Positions 18,961 through 29,239 are shown, counted from the first letter of the stretch. The stretch: 63,638 nucleotides of DNA from Promethearchaeota archaeon (GCA_013375475.1 JABXKD010000010.1:1-63638); one strand, 5' to 3'. The notes: generated from the sequence alone by a model not told the origin. A program made the numbers and translations.

Positions 18961-20229
18961 TTATTCACTTTCTTCTTTCAATTCTATACCTATTTCTTCA
19001 GCTGAAATATTAGTTTTCTTAGCAAGCCGTTCTTTTGTAACCTGATGTAGTAACCAAAATCCAATTATAGCAATTAGGCTTAAAATTCCCGCAAAATACC
19101 ATACCCACTTCGGTTCAATATAAAAATAGACAAAACTAGCAGCTGAAACTCCAAATAATGTTGGTATTGACCAATGGAAGCCATATACTGCCATATATCG
19201 CCCTCGTTTATCTTCAGTGGCAAAAATTGCAACGGTAGCTTGTGATACAGGTATTACAATCATTTCCCCCGCTGTCAGAATAGCCATAGCTACGAAAAAC
19301 AAGTATGGTTCGGAGATAAAACCATACATCCCAAACCCAATCATATAAAGAAGTGTACCAAAAGCCATCATTTTCATGGGTGCAAACTTTGAAGTCAATC
19401 TAGTTATCGGGAACTGAAAAATTACTACCATCAAAGCATTCATGGCTAACAACACGCCAAACCACTCTAATGGAAACTCGTAAACTTCCCATAAAAATAC
19501 CGATAACGTACTATTCAATTGCATGTAAACTAACACCGTTAAAGCAGACACAGCAAGAAAAATTATATAAACTGAATCTTTTAATACTTCTTTATATCCA
19601 ATGAGTGTAGTGATGATCGACTCTTCTGGTTTGCCATCTTGTTTTTCCGGGTTTGTTTCTGGAATGACAAGAAATACAATTAAAGCGGTAATTAAGCTAC
19701 TCACTGCATCTGCTATAAATACGAACAAAAAAGAACGGGTTACTAACCATCCCCCAAGAATCGGACCTATTGTTGCTGCAAGATTTACAGCTACTCGCAA
19801 TATTCCAAATCCATCAGCTCTTGTATCTTCTGGAAGCAAATCTACCACCATTGCTTGCCGTGCTGGGCCTCCTAAATCGCCTAATACGCCTAAAACTGCT
19901 GCTATTAGAAAAAAAAGATATAGATCGTCAACTATTCCCATTAAGATACTTCCAATTCCACTTGAAATTTAACCAAAAAGTAGCATTGACCGACGACCAT
20001 ATTTATCAGTTAACGCACCTCCTATCGTACTACCAATTATGCTTCCACCAGCAAATATCGCAAATAAAAAACCTACCTCAACTATTGTCACATTAAAATG
20101 ATCGATAAGATACACTGAAAAAAAGGGAAATAATAAGAAACCTCCTACTCTATCAATGAAAGTGGCTAGAACCAACACTTTAAATGGATTTGGGTACTTT
20201 TTCTTCCCCTTTTTACCTTCTGTAACCAT
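18961..20229 (-). pseudogene. MFS transporter interrupted by an in-frame TAA stop
   Basis: Read from ATG 20229, the frame gives the first MFS helices: LVLATFIDRVGGFLLFPFFSVYLIDHF, then GGALTDKYGRRSMLLFG containing the MFS loop 2-3 motif. It then meets TAA at 19971-19969 and continues in the same frame with ISSGIGSILMGIVDDLYLF and nine more hydrophobic segments to a normal stop. TTA (Leu) to TAA is a one-base change, so the intact gene would encode about 422 residues. No frameshift is needed. Either a real nonsense mutation, strain polymorphism or a sequencing error explains it; the rest shows no decay. Substrate unknown; the overall type resembles drug-efflux MFS proteins. Confidence 0.8.
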
Positions 20230-20396
20230 ATTATTAAACCGTTAAGTTGTTAAACAATATCGTTTGAGGATTTCTGGTTTTTAAAAATACCAAATTCCCT
20301 ATATGTTAATGATAGTTTCAATAATTGTAAACTAATAAATTTTAATCTATCTATTATTTTTATTGAGCATTAAAAAATATTAAGAGAGAATCAAAA

Positions 20397-21641
20397 ATGT
20401 TTGATTATTTAATAAGTGAAAATGCCAAAAAAATTAAAGAAGAGGTACGCTCATTTGTAAGAGACGATGTTCCTCACTCTTTAATTAAAAAAATGGATAA
20501 AGAAGAGATAAATTATCCCGTTGAGTTCTTACAGAAACTTGGTAAAAAAAATCTTATAGGATTGAGGTTTCCTAAAGAATTTGGTGGTCGAGGTTTAAAT
20601 TGGGAGTGTGAAGTCGTTGCTCTTGAAGAAGTAGGTGTATTAGGGAGCTCTTTACCGTGTTTATATTCTCTACCAATAATTACTGGAGAAGCCATGAATT
20701 TATTTGGTTCTGAGGATCAAAAATTAAATTACTTGAAACCAATGTGCGAAGGTAAAAAGTATACCGCAGAAGCGTTAACAGAACCAAGAGGCGGTTCTGA
20801 TTTTTTTGGCGCAACTTGCACAGCTGTTAAAGATGGCGATTATTATATACTGAATGGGGAGAAGCGTTTTGTTGTAGGGGCTGAGGGAGCAGATTTTTTT
20901 CTAGTTTATGCTAAAACCAATTTAGATCCTAAGTCTGATCCTCGGTCATCGTTGAGTTTATTTATCGTAGATCGTAGTAAGGGTGTCGAAACGGAATATA
21001 TATACGGCCTTCTAGGAACTAGAGGTGGTGGTGCTGGAAGACTCAAATTTGAAGATGTTCAAGTTCCTAAAGAAAATGTCATTATGGGGGAAGGGAAAGG
21101 AGGTGTAATCTTTTATCAAATGATGGTTCCTGAACGCCTCACAACCGCGTCAGGCTCGTTAGGATCAGCTAGAACTTGTCTTCATATTGCTACTAAATAC
21201 TCAACTAAAAGGAAAGCTTTTGGGCAGACAATAAAAGACTTTCAAGCCGTGAATTTTAAAATAGCTGATAGTATTACGCTTTTAGACGCTGCGAGATCAA
21301 TCGTTTTTAATACCGCTAAAACCATTGACGCAGGGGCACCTTCCGCTTTACAAAGAAGATTAGTTTCTGAATCTAAAAAATTCTCTACTAAATCCTGTTG
21401 GAAGGTTATTAATAACGCTATGCAAATAATGGGGGGAATTGGATATACTACGGTTTACCCCATTGAAAGAATACTTCGTGATTCAAGACTTGGAGAAATT
21501 TGGACTGGAACTTCGGAAATTATGAATTTAATTATACAACATGAATATTATAAAGAGATACTAAGTGAAAAATGGCTCGATCGAGATGTAGAAAAAGACG
21601 CTATTGATGCTGATCACGAGGAAGAAAAACACTACGGTTAA
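20397..21641 (+). CDS. Acyl-CoA dehydrogenase
   Basis: The 414-residue FAD enzyme introduces a 2,3-double bond into acyl-CoA. Conserved blocks include [17 protein letters not shown] (about 120-137), the FAD segment [15 protein letters not shown], the [20 protein letters not shown] helix and [22 protein letters not shown]. At the site where short- and medium-chain enzymes have the catalytic Glu (YEGT), this one has WTGT; instead [12 protein letters not shown] in helix G offers a glutamate, as in isovaleryl- and long-chain-type enzymes. No ETF genes are next to it. Confidence 0.9.
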   Translation: MFDYLISENAKKIKEEVRSFVRDDVPHSLIKKMDKEEINYPVEFLQKLGKKNLIGLRFPKEFGGRGLNWECEVVALEEVGVLGSSLPCLYSLPIITGEAMNLFGSEDQKLNYLKPMCEGKKYTAEALTEPRGGSDFFGATCTAVKDGDYYILNGEKRFVVGAEGADFFLVYAKTNLDPKSDPRSSLSLFIVDRSKGVETEYIYGLLGTRGGGAGRLKFEDVQVPKENVIMGEGKGGVIFYQMMVPERLTTASGSLGSARTCLHIATKYSTKRKAFGQTIKDFQAVNFKIADSITLLDAARSIVFNTAKTIDAGAPSALQRRLVSESKKFSTKSCWKVINNAMQIMGGIGYTTVYPIERILRDSRLGEIWTGTSEIMNLIIQHEYYKEILSEKWLDRDVEKDAIDADHEEEKHYG

Positions 21642-21667
21642 TAAAAAAGATTTAATTTATTTTTTAC

Positions 21668-22816
21668 TTATTTCTGCTTAGATAAATATCTTATTTTAAC
21701 CAATAAATCTCTTAATTCCATTTTATCATTTTCAGCAGTAATATATTTCTTTTTTACTCCTTCTGATAATGGCATTGTTTTTATTTTATTGCCTTGTAAA
21801 GAAACCATGTTTCCAAATTTGCCTTCAAGGACTAATTTCATCGCAGCTAATCCAAATCTTAAACCAAGAATTCGATCGAATGAATTTGGTGTGCCTGCCC
21901 GCATAGTATGGCCTAATACAACGCTTCTACATTCAAAATCGATACCATTCTTCTGAAATTCTGATTTAAGATCCTTTCTTAAGGTTAGTTCATCAACAAT
22001 TATCTTCGATATATTTAATTTCGCAAGGAGAGGATTACCATAAGTGTCTTTAGGTAATTTATCAATAGTATCTTTCGAAATAGTTTTAAAATCTCTTAAT
22101 AATGATTCATTCCTAGGATACGCGCCTTCAGAAGTCGCTATTATATGGTACTTGTATCCCGCATTTACTCTATTTCTAAGGACTTCAACTATATCCTTTT
22201 CAAAATCAAAAGGTGTTTCAGGAATTAGTATTATGTCAGCACCAGCAGAAAGTCCACTATACATAGTAAGAAATCCTGCATCTCTGCCCATAATCTCTAC
22301 AACAAAGACTCTTTGATGGGATCTTGCTGTAGTAGTTAAATTATCCATTGCGTTAGAAGCGAGTTGCACTGCGCTCCAGAACCCAAACGTGTAATGAGTT
22401 CCCGCCAGATCATTATCAATCGTTTTGGGACATCCGATTACATTAGCTCTTGCATACTTATGCATAGCATCGGCAACGCTTAAAGTGTCGTCCCCTCCGA
22501 TCGCGATTAATGCATCAATTTCTAATTCTTCTAATTTATCTACCAATATGTGAGCAACATGTTCCTTAGATATAGCCCCTTTAAATGGATTAGTTCTGCT
22601 TGTGTATAATATAGTCCCTCCAATAGTATGTAAGTCATCGTGCTCTGCAATATTGAGCGGTATTGTTAAATTTTCCATGAAACCCTTCCAACCTTTGAGA
22701 ATTCCTACACATTCTATATCGGCATCATAAGCTTTTAACATTATTCCGTATATTACTGAGTTTAAACCAGGACAATCGCCGCCACCTGTGAGTATTCCAA
22801 TTTTTTTAATTGTCAA
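21668..22816 (-). CDS. pfp: 6-phosphofructokinase, PPi-dependent type by motif
   Basis: The 382-residue enzyme phosphorylates fructose 6-phosphate. GILTGGGDCPGLN begins the fold; AIGGDDTLSVAD (107-111) has Asp where ATP-PFKs have Gly, and CPKTIDND (about 129-136) has Lys, the two classic markers of pyrophosphate-dependent PFK. EIMGRDAGFLTMYSG and the catalytic TIDND are intact. The reaction would be reversible and allow glycolysis or gluconeogenesis. The start is a TTG at 22816 behind GTGAAATC. It ends 26 bases from the convergent acyl-CoA dehydrogenase. Confidence 0.88.
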   Translation of the reverse strand: MTIKKIGILTGGGDCPGLNSVIYGIMLKAYDADIECVGILKGWKGFMENLTIPLNIAEHDDLHTIGGTILYTSRTNPFKGAISKEHVAHILVDKLEELEIDALIAIGGDDTLSVADAMHKYARANVIGCPKTIDNDLAGTHYTFGFWSAVQLASNAMDNLTTTARSHQRVFVVEIMGRDAGFLTMYSGLSAGADIILIPETPFDFEKDIVEVLRNRVNAGYKYHIIATSEGAYPRNESLLRDFKTISKDTIDKLPKDTYGNPLLAKLNISKIIVDELTLRKDLKSEFQKNGIDFECRSVVLGHTMRAGTPNSFDRILGLRFGLAAMKLVLEGKFGNMVSLQGNKIKTMPLSEGVKKKYITAENDKMELRDLLVKIRYLSKQK

Positions 22817-22893
22817 TAGATTTCACACTTTTTTTATATCAATTTCAAATATAAATATCTAATTAGAATTAATGATAAATTCACTTATTACTT

Positions 22894-23466
22894 TTAATTT
22901 AGTTCATTATTTTCCAATTTTTCAAATGAGTATTTTGATTCATCCTCTGGAATAATATAACTTCCGCCACCCCTGTCAGTTATTATTAGAGTGAATTTAA
23001 AATCTCCTTTTAATGCTTCATTTAGATTTTGTAAAACTTCATCAATTTCTTCTATTTGAACATCATCATCTTCGAGATTTTTGCGATAAATTGAAACTGC
23101 ATTTTCAAATCTAAATAAAATGCCTTCTACATTGGTATAGTAAAAGTCTGCGCGTGGACCGGGTTCTACAAATAATTCCAACTCTGGAATTTCTAATCTT
23201 CCTACTGGAGAACGGTAGATTTTTGATTTTAAATCACTTTCATTAGTAACTCTCAGAGTTATTATTCCTGGAGTATTGTTAGCGGTTAATGGAATTACGT
23301 CATTATTAGAAAATTCGCAAATATCACATTCAAACTTAATTATTAGCATTTTATCTCCATCAGGTACGTCATATGTAGTTTTAGAAATTTTTATTTTACC
23401 TTTATCGCATAAAGGACACTTGAACGAAAAGTCTAATTCTTCACTATTTCGTTTTTCTGACACCAT
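22894..23466 (-). CDS. ZPR1 zinc-finger domain protein
   Basis: The 190-residue protein begins with a zinc finger FKCPLCDKGKIKI and CDICEFSNNDV, then the ZPR1 core PGIITLRVTNESDLKSKIYRSPVGRLEIPELELFVEPGPRADFYYTNVEG, matching the archaeal single-module ZPR1 family. In eukaryotes ZPR1 has two modules and helps fold eEF1A; an archaeal role is inferred. ATG 23466 is preferred over the adjacent GTG codons. The C-terminus is acidic. Confidence 0.85.
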   Translation of the reverse strand: MVSEKRNSEELDFSFKCPLCDKGKIKISKTTYDVPDGDKMLIIKFECDICEFSNNDVIPLTANNTPGIITLRVTNESDLKSKIYRSPVGRLEIPELELFVEPGPRADFYYTNVEGILFRFENAVSIYRKNLEDDDVQIEEIDEVLQNLNEALKGDFKFTLIITDRGGGSYIIPEDESKYSFEKLENNELN

Positions 23467-23699
23467 CACTCACTACATTTAGAATGTAAAGTTATAGTTA
23501 ATATGAATATTCATTAATTTCTGTGGCTTACTTATAAAATTTATCCAGAAATTTTTAATTTATTGCTAGTTACTTTACCTTAGTAGTTCTATTTACGATA
23601 ATTTTATAAGTTTTCCAAAAAAAAAATACTATATTATCGTTTTACAGTTATTATTATTATCAAAATTATAAGATCGAATAAGTAAAAGGATGGAAAAAA

Positions 23700-24284
23700 T
23701 TGACGGATAATGGAATAATAGAAATCACTTTTCATGGTCGAGGAGGTCAAACAGCTATCACTGCTAGTCAACTACTAGCGCAATTGGCTTATGAGGAAAG
23801 TTTTATAGATGCCATTGCAATACCTATTATTGGAGCTGAGAGGAGAGGGGCCCCTATTCAAGCATTTACTAAGCTATCAAGGAACAAAAAGATAAAGACT
23901 TACGACAGTGTAACTGATCCAGATTATATGTTAATTTTTGATCCCTCTTTATTAGATATTCCTAGGGTGTTAGCAACGATAAAGAGCGGAGTCACATTAT
24001 TAATCAATACTAAAAATCCGATCGATACTTGTGAATTTCCTGAGGGCATTAAAATTTTTATTGTTGATGCTACAGGAATCTGTATAAAATTAGGATTCAT
24101 GCATTCGAGCGGACCGATATTAAACATTCCAATGCTTGGGGCATTTGGACAGTTATCCGGATTTTATAACCTAGACACGATGAAAAAAGTGATCTATAGT
24201 GAATTTGGAGAGCCTAGGGGTAAGAAGAATCTAGAAGTAGCTATCGAAGCATATAATAATGTTAAAGAGGTTGAATTTGAATGA
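23700..24284 (+). CDS. porC: 2-oxoacid:ferredoxin oxidoreductase, gamma subunit
   Basis: The 194-residue subunit starts with ITFHGRGGQTAITASQLLAQLA and GAERRGAPIQAFTKLS, the standard gamma-domain blocks. It is the first gene of a complete gamma-delta-alpha-beta operon, the usual archaeal POR order. The start is TTG 23700 preceded by AAAGGATGG; no ATG is in frame upstream. The stop overlaps the delta start by four bases (ATGA). The complex oxidatively decarboxylates pyruvate or a related 2-oxoacid to acyl-CoA, reducing ferredoxin. Confidence 0.9.
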   Translation: MTDNGIIEITFHGRGGQTAITASQLLAQLAYEESFIDAIAIPIIGAERRGAPIQAFTKLSRNKKIKTYDSVTDPDYMLIFDPSLLDIPRVLATIKSGVTLLINTKNPIDTCEFPEGIKIFIVDATGICIKLGFMHSSGPILNIPMLGAFGQLSGFYNLDTMKKVIYSEFGEPRGKKNLEVAIEAYNNVKEVEFE

Positions 24285-24619
24285 ATAAAGTGAAATGGAA
24301 GAACATATGTGAAGACAGAGATAAAAGACCCGAAGTTCAAGAATATAAAAACTGGAAAGAACTACCTCCAATACCAATATCATTCCCTATAAAGGGAAGT
24401 ATTGGCACTACGGGAGATTGGAGAACGTTTAAACCTGTTTTAGATCGAGATACTTGTACTAAGTGTGGTATATGTTGGATGTATTGCCCCGAAGGTACAA
24501 TCATCAGAAATGAAGAAGGAGAATTTGAGGTAGATTATGTTTATTGTAAAGGTTGTGGTATTTGCGCTAAAGAATGCCCCACAAAAAGTATAGAGATGAT
24601 TAGAGAGAGTGAAGTTTAA
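24281..24619 (+). CDS. porD: 2-oxoacid:ferredoxin oxidoreductase, delta (ferredoxin) subunit
   Basis: The 112-residue protein carries two [4Fe-4S] motifs, CTKCGICWMYCPEG and CKGCGICAKECPT, in the C-terminal half. The N-terminal half ends in TTGDWRTFKPVLD, typical of PorD. It passes electrons from the TPP site of the beta subunit to external ferredoxin. It overlaps porC by four bases and is followed by porA after one base, so the four genes are translationally coupled. Confidence 0.93.
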   Translation: MNKVKWKNICEDRDKRPEVQEYKNWKELPPIPISFPIKGSIGTTGDWRTFKPVLDRDTCTKCGICWMYCPEGTIIRNEEGEFEVDYVYCKGCGICAKECPTKSIEMIRESEV

Positions 24620-24620
24620 T

Positions 24621-25877
24621 ATGGTTGAAGCACAAGAAGATTTTATTCAGGAAAGAGAAACAAAAATAATTAAAGGAAATGTGGCTGCAGCTTACGCTGC
24701 GAAATCTGCAAGAGTCCAAGTAATAAGCGCATATCCTATTACTCCTCAAACTACTGTAGTAGAAAAATTATCAGAGTTTGCAGATAATGGTGAGATGCCA
24801 GGAACTCAATATATTAAAGTAGAATCCGAACATTCGGTTATGGCTTCAATAATAGGCGCAAGCACTGCAGGGACTCGCACCTTCACTGCTACTTCGGGAC
24901 AAGGATTATTTTACATGTATGAGATGGTTCATTGGGCAGCAGGTGCGCGATTGCCAATAGTAACTACCATTGCTTCGAGAGGTCCTGCTCCTCCATGGAA
25001 CATTTGGGCAGACTTTACTGATATAATAAGTTGTAGAGATACTGGTTGGATGATTTCATTTGCTTCAAGTCATCAAGAGATCTATGACGATATATTAATG
25101 TCATATAAAATTTGTGAAGATCACGATATTTTATTGCCTAAATTCGTTGCTTATGGCGGATTTACTCTTTCTCATACATCAAAACCTGTAACCATCGAGG
25201 AACAAGACGAAGTTGATGATTTTTTACCGCCACTTCCAGATGAAAAAGGATGGCCTCATATTTTTCTCGATCCTGAAAGACCAATGATGCACGGGAATTT
25301 AATTATGCCATCAGGTTTTTATTACGAATTTAGGTTAAGAATTCATTATACTCATATTATTGCAAAGCAAAAAATCAAGGATGTTGCAGCAGAATTTGAG
25401 AAAAAATTTGGTAGATCATATGGAAATGGATTAATCGAAGAATATAAAATGAAAGATGCGGAAGTTGCTATAATTAATTATGGTGAACTCGCTATGCAGA
25501 TGGAAGACGCGGTTGATGATCTTAGAAATGAAGGATATAAGGTGGGATGTGTTAAATTAAGATATTTACGACCATTTCCTGTAGAAGACATCATACAAAT
25601 TGCTAATAAAGTTAAGGTTCTTGGTGTAGCTGACAGAGCTACTGCGTTTGGATCACCAACTGGAGGGCCTGTAAGTAGTGAAGTGCTGGCAGCTCTATAT
25701 GGTTCGGGAGTAACCACAAAAATTTTACCAATCGTAATGGGTTTAGGTGGTAGAGAAGTAGGATTAGAACAACAGAAGAATCAATTAAAAATATTGAATA
25801 AATTAAATGAAACTGGAGAACTCCCAAAAGATATGATTGAAGGGACTCTCTGGGATGGACTATTGGAGGTTGATTAA
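24621..25877 (+). CDS. porA: 2-oxoacid:ferredoxin oxidoreductase, alpha subunit
   Basis: The subunit has 418 residues from ATG 24621 (an in-frame GTG at 24609 lies inside porD). The signature GNVAAAYAAKSARVQVISAYPITPQTTVVEKLSEF is followed by VESEHSVMASIIGASTAGTRTFTATSGQGLFYMYEMVHW, both typical of PorA. This protein carries the pyrimidine-binding and substrate domains. The YPITPQT block fits pyruvate or 2-oxoisovalerate enzymes; the exact substrate is not decided by sequence alone. Confidence 0.92.
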   Translation: MVEAQEDFIQERETKIIKGNVAAAYAAKSARVQVISAYPITPQTTVVEKLSEFADNGEMPGTQYIKVESEHSVMASIIGASTAGTRTFTATSGQGLFYMYEMVHWAAGARLPIVTTIASRGPAPPWNIWADFTDIISCRDTGWMISFASSHQEIYDDILMSYKICEDHDILLPKFVAYGGFTLSHTSKPVTIEEQDEVDDFLPPLPDEKGWPHIFLDPERPMMHGNLIMPSGFYYEFRLRIHYTHIIAKQKIKDVAAEFEKKFGRSYGNGLIEEYKMKDAEVAIINYGELAMQMEDAVDDLRNEGYKVGCVKLRYLRPFPVEDIIQIANKVKVLGVADRATAFGSPTGGPVSSEVLAALYGSGVTTKILPIVMGLGGREVGLEQQKNQLKILNKLNETGELPKDMIEGTLWDGLLEVD

Positions 25878-25879
25878 AC

Positions 25880-26818
25880 ATGGTATCTATTAAAGAAGCA
25901 TTAGAAATAGGACAGGAAGAATTTTTTTTAGCTGGAAATTCTACATGTGCTGGATGTGGTCTTGAAATCGCTTTAAGGTGGGCTATGAAAGCACTTGGAC
26001 CTAATACTTCGTTAGTTACACCTGCAAGTTGTTTAAATGTTGTTGTAGGATTATGGCCAAAGACAGCACCAAACTTTCCATTCATGAATATGGCGTTTGC
26101 CGCTGCTGCCGCTGCTGCTACAGGTATCTCAGCAGCCTTTAAAGTAAAAGCTCATAGATTTCCGGGCAAGGTTTGGGAAAAAATGACAACATTAGTTTTT
26201 GCTGGTGATGGGGGAACTACAGATATTGGAATTCAAGGTTTAAGTGGTGCTGCTGAAAGGAACTCTAATATCATATATTGTTGTTACGATAATGAAGCAT
26301 ATATGAACACTGGAATTCAACGATCCTCTAGTACTCCACATGGGGCAATTACAACAACTACCACATTAGGAAAAGAACGATACAAAAAAAATCTACCGAG
26401 AATAATGGCAGCACACGAAATCCCTTATGTTGCTACTTGTTCAGCAAGTGAACCTCTCGATATCTACGAGAAATTTAAAAAAGCAAAAACAATTGATGGC
26501 TGCAAATATATCCACATTTTAGCTTCCTGTCCTCCTGGATGGGGTATTGCATCTGAAGATTCTGTCGAAATCCCTAGATTAGCAGTTAAAACAGGTTCAT
26601 GGATATTATATGAAATCGAAAATGGCGTTTTAACTTTATCAAAAAAGAGTAAATCATTATTAGATCCTACAAAAAGAGCTCCACTAATTGATTACTTATC
26701 TAGACAGAAACGATTTTCAAAGTTATCAGAAAAAGAATTAATTGAACTTCAAGAGAGACTCGATCTTCAATGGTCTAAAATCGCTGATGAAATATCCTGC
26801 CAAGAAAATCATCAGTGA
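25880..26818 (+). CDS. porB: 2-oxoacid:ferredoxin oxidoreductase, beta subunit
   Basis: The 312-residue TPP-binding subunit has CAGCGLEIALRW near the N-terminus, a cluster-binding Cys pair, and VFAGDGGTTDIGIQGLSGAAERNSNIIYCCYDNEAYMNTG (about 110-150), where GDGG and the DNE turn bind Mg-TPP. The TGIQRSS segment just after is characteristic of pyruvate-type PorB. It closes the operon and a poly-T run follows the TGA. Confidence 0.93.
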   Translation: MVSIKEALEIGQEEFFLAGNSTCAGCGLEIALRWAMKALGPNTSLVTPASCLNVVVGLWPKTAPNFPFMNMAFAAAAAAATGISAAFKVKAHRFPGKVWEKMTTLVFAGDGGTTDIGIQGLSGAAERNSNIIYCCYDNEAYMNTGIQRSSSTPHGAITTTTTLGKERYKKNLPRIMAAHEIPYVATCSASEPLDIYEKFKKAKTIDGCKYIHILASCPPGWGIASEDSVEIPRLAVKTGSWILYEIENGVLTLSKKSKSLLDPTKRAPLIDYLSRQKRFSKLSEKELIELQERLDLQWSKIADEISCQENHQ

Positions 26819-26973
26819 AGCCTTTTTTATTACGAAATTAACTTATAATCCAGAGGAATCCAGATGGGTTTTTTAATAAGACTTAAAGGAAAAGAAATTC
26901 AAGATTTAGAATTTTTTCTCGAAATTGCAGTGGAGAATATTATTGAATTTTGAGGTTTATTTTTGGGGTTCAT

Positions 26974-26985
26974 ACTTTCGTATAA
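26974..26985 (+). repeat. 12-bp direct repeat, left copy (ACTTTCGTATAA)
   Basis: The 12 bases are identical to 37827-37838, and the match extends to 14 of 15 with the preceding CA-T/C. The two copies sit in the spacers on either side of the accessory island, as attachment-site repeats would. Length is short, so chance is possible. Confidence 0.4.
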
Positions 26986-27012
26986 TATATCAAGATACAT
27001 AGCGGGAAGATT

Positions 27013-27021
27013 TCGTGGCAC
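27013..27021 (+). repeat. TCGTGGCAC motif, copy 1
   Basis: One of three TCGTGGCAC copies; copy 2 starts exactly 22 bp downstream (two helical turns) and copy 3 is at 29610. The context AGATTTCGTGGCAC is nearly the same as AGAATTTCGTGGCAC at copy 3. Confidence 0.4.
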
Positions 27022-27034
27022 ATTATTAGGGGTA

Positions 27035-27045
27035 TCGTGGCACGA
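27035..27045 (+). repeat. TCGTGGCACGA palindromic motif, copy 2
   Basis: TCGTG-G-CACGA is a 5+1+5 inverted repeat and the most symmetric of the three copies, which suggests a binding site for a dimeric protein. It lies in the spacer downstream of the por operon and downstream of the beta-helix gene. Confidence 0.4.
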
Positions 27046-27181
27046 TTGGGAAAAAGCGTGATACGAAACGATTAAATTTTTTTTAATTTTTCGGAATTGT
27101 GCGATTTAAATTCCGATTTTTTTTGAAATAATAATTAACTTTCTATAAGAAAGAGTGAGGAAATAAATAAAAATAATTATT

Positions 27182-29239
27182 TTAAAAAACCTTTTTTTTC
27201 CACTTTGAGTTGAGAACCAAGACAACTGAAACCAAGGAAATTATGCTAATAATTAAAATTATATTATATCCGGAAATTGCTTCTTCAGGTGGAGCAGGTA
27301 TATATTGCCTATATTCATTTTTGATATCATCATAAACCATTTCTCCAGTTTCAAGGTTGATGTTATGAAATGCAACGAAGAAATTGTAGCTAATTACAGC
27401 TCCAGCCGAAATTGAGGCTTCCTCTACAGTAAAGTCAATGTAACCTCTAATTGGACTAATTGAACTTAATCTATAAAGTGGAATTATTTGGTTTGCATCA
27501 GTAGAGCCGTCTAAATATCCAACAGTAACTGCATCTCCAGTTGAATCATCGTATATTGTATAAAAAGGTTTGCTCGCTGAAGCGGCATAATCGTTCCAAC
27601 CAGTCGTGCCCTTAAATGGGACTTCGCCCTGGCCATAAATGAACAATCGATCATTTCTTATTGAATCAGGAAAAAAACCAGCTCCTAGTAATCCTCTGAA
27701 ACTATTTAGGACATTTATTCCATCGTGAATGTGTGAAGGTATCTCATCAATAATAATTTGATTGTTGTCAATGTTCTTAATGTCGGTATGAATCAAAAAG
27801 TAGGATTCATAGCCAGGAGGCAAAACAATTGATGTGTTCCACTGAACTTGATTGCTTGCTGTTTCTCTTAATGTAGAGATACGATAGGAACTCGCAGTAC
27901 CATAGTCTAGGTCGGTCGAGATACTGATATCATATGCATCGTAGCTTTCTGTTCTATCTTGACCGCCACTACTCGCAAAGAAATCACCTTCATCATCTAG
28001 ATCTGGTTCTAATGTAATGGGGGTATCGAATAGATATTGATTAATGGTAGTTACTCGAGAAAAAAGTGCACCTGTAGGAGATTCTAAAATTGAGCTATTC
28101 ATGGAGATCATTATTTCATTATTTGAAAGGACTAAATTATCTGAAAAAATTGGTTTGAAATCAATATCGTCTTCAAAATAATAAGGTATGTCACCGATTC
28201 CATCAAGATTATTATCTACACCTTCGTAATCGTACCAATAATTACCTGTGATTGAATTATTCCAATCATTATTTCCATTGGATAGATGGGCGTTTATCTC
28301 ATTGTTTAAGAAGTAATTTCTATACATTAAATTATTTTGAGTTGCAGCAAATGATGGAGAAAAAATTCCATATTCGTTATCATATAGCTTATTCCCGGTG
28401 AAGTTATTATTATTAGCATTACTTTCTAAGTAGATACCATTTCCACATCTCTCAATAACATTATTAATAATATTATGACCTCTATAAAGACCTGAACTTG
28501 AATTATAAGTTGTAAATATTTGAATTCCATCTTCAGAATTACTAATATAATTATTTGAACAGGTAAGATTAGAAACATAACCTGCCAAATCAATTCCTTC
28601 TCTAGTATTATTTACGATCAAGTTATTTGTAATTATGCTATTTACTATATGTTGGTCACAGTGAATACCACCCCAAATACAATTTTTTATTATATTATTT
28701 GCAACTTTGGAGTTATCACCTGAAAAATAAATACCAACATAACTTTTAAAAATTCTATTTTCTGATATTAAGCAGTTTTCCAACCAAAGAGTATTAATTC
28801 CTACCCATTCGTTATTATACGAAGTATTGTTCGTTATGATTCCATTCTTTATATTAGTTAGTTTAAACGCACCATCTGGACCCCATACCCCTGCAGAATT
28901 ATACACTGTACAGTTTCGGACTATAAAATATTTGGAGCTATCGATAATTTTGATACCATAATCTCCATCTAAGGCATCAATTCTAACATTTTCTATTACA
29001 TAAGGATCCATTTCTGTTCCTGAGCCTGTACACCAATCATAATTAGACTCGTGATATGCCCAATTCCTCGAGCCATCATTATCATCTATAAATATTGGAC
29101 TTCCTGTGAGATCCCAAAAGTCATTACTTTTAAGACCTTCCTCTTCAGAATTAATTTGCACCTTAAATAATGACGAATTAATTGATATCGTGAAAATAAA
29201 AATCATTAGGAGAGATATTAAAGTTTTCTCATATTTCAT
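27182..29239 (-). CDS. Secreted, membrane-anchored parallel beta-helix (NosD-like) protein
   Basis: The 685-residue protein has a signal/anchor helix at residues 5-25, then about 15 right-handed beta-helix turns (about 90-350) rich in N-x-I-x-N-N patterns such as GIYFSGDNSKVANNII and NNNNFTGNKLYDNEYGI, as in NosD/PbH1 proteins. A beta-sandwich-like region (370-640) follows, and a C-terminal helix (about 655-677) ends in KWKKKVF, a membrane anchor with the bulk outside. Such proteins bind or process surface polysaccharides; no catalytic site is evident. It is a single gene at the island's left side. Confidence 0.75.
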   Translation of the reverse strand: MKYEKTLISLLMIFIFTISINSSLFKVQINSEEEGLKSNDFWDLTGSPIFIDDNDGSRNWAYHESNYDWCTGSGTEMDPYVIENVRIDALDGDYGIKIIDSSKYFIVRNCTVYNSAGVWGPDGAFKLTNIKNGIITNNTSYNNEWVGINTLWLENCLISENRIFKSYVGIYFSGDNSKVANNIIKNCIWGGIHCDQHIVNSIITNNLIVNNTREGIDLAGYVSNLTCSNNYISNSEDGIQIFTTYNSSSGLYRGHNIINNVIERCGNGIYLESNANNNNFTGNKLYDNEYGIFSPSFAATQNNLMYRNYFLNNEINAHLSNGNNDWNNSITGNYWYDYEGVDNNLDGIGDIPYYFEDDIDFKPIFSDNLVLSNNEIMISMNSSILESPTGALFSRVTTINQYLFDTPITLEPDLDDEGDFFASSGGQDRTESYDAYDISISTDLDYGTASSYRISTLRETASNQVQWNTSIVLPPGYESYFLIHTDIKNIDNNQIIIDEIPSHIHDGINVLNSFRGLLGAGFFPDSIRNDRLFIYGQGEVPFKGTTGWNDYAASASKPFYTIYDDSTGDAVTVGYLDGSTDANQIIPLYRLSSISPIRGYIDFTVEEASISAGAVISYNFFVAFHNINLETGEMVYDDIKNEYRQYIPAPPEEAISGYNIILIISIISLVSVVLVLNSKWKKKVF

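Larger units (their letters stand above)
26819..27181. other. Intergenic left border of the accessory island
   Basis: This 363-bp gap follows the por operon. It contains a 29-codon frame (26864-26953) that could be a gene remnant but has no support, one copy of the 12-bp repeat ACTTTCGTATAA and two copies of TCGTGGCAC. A poly-T tract at 27077-27086 may terminate transcription. No gene is called here. Confidence 0.5.

Noticed and set aside
19969..19971. Stop readthrough as selenocysteine or pyrrolysine in the MFS gene
   Set aside because: The codon is TAA, whereas Sec uses TGA and Pyl uses TAG, and no structural signal is seen.
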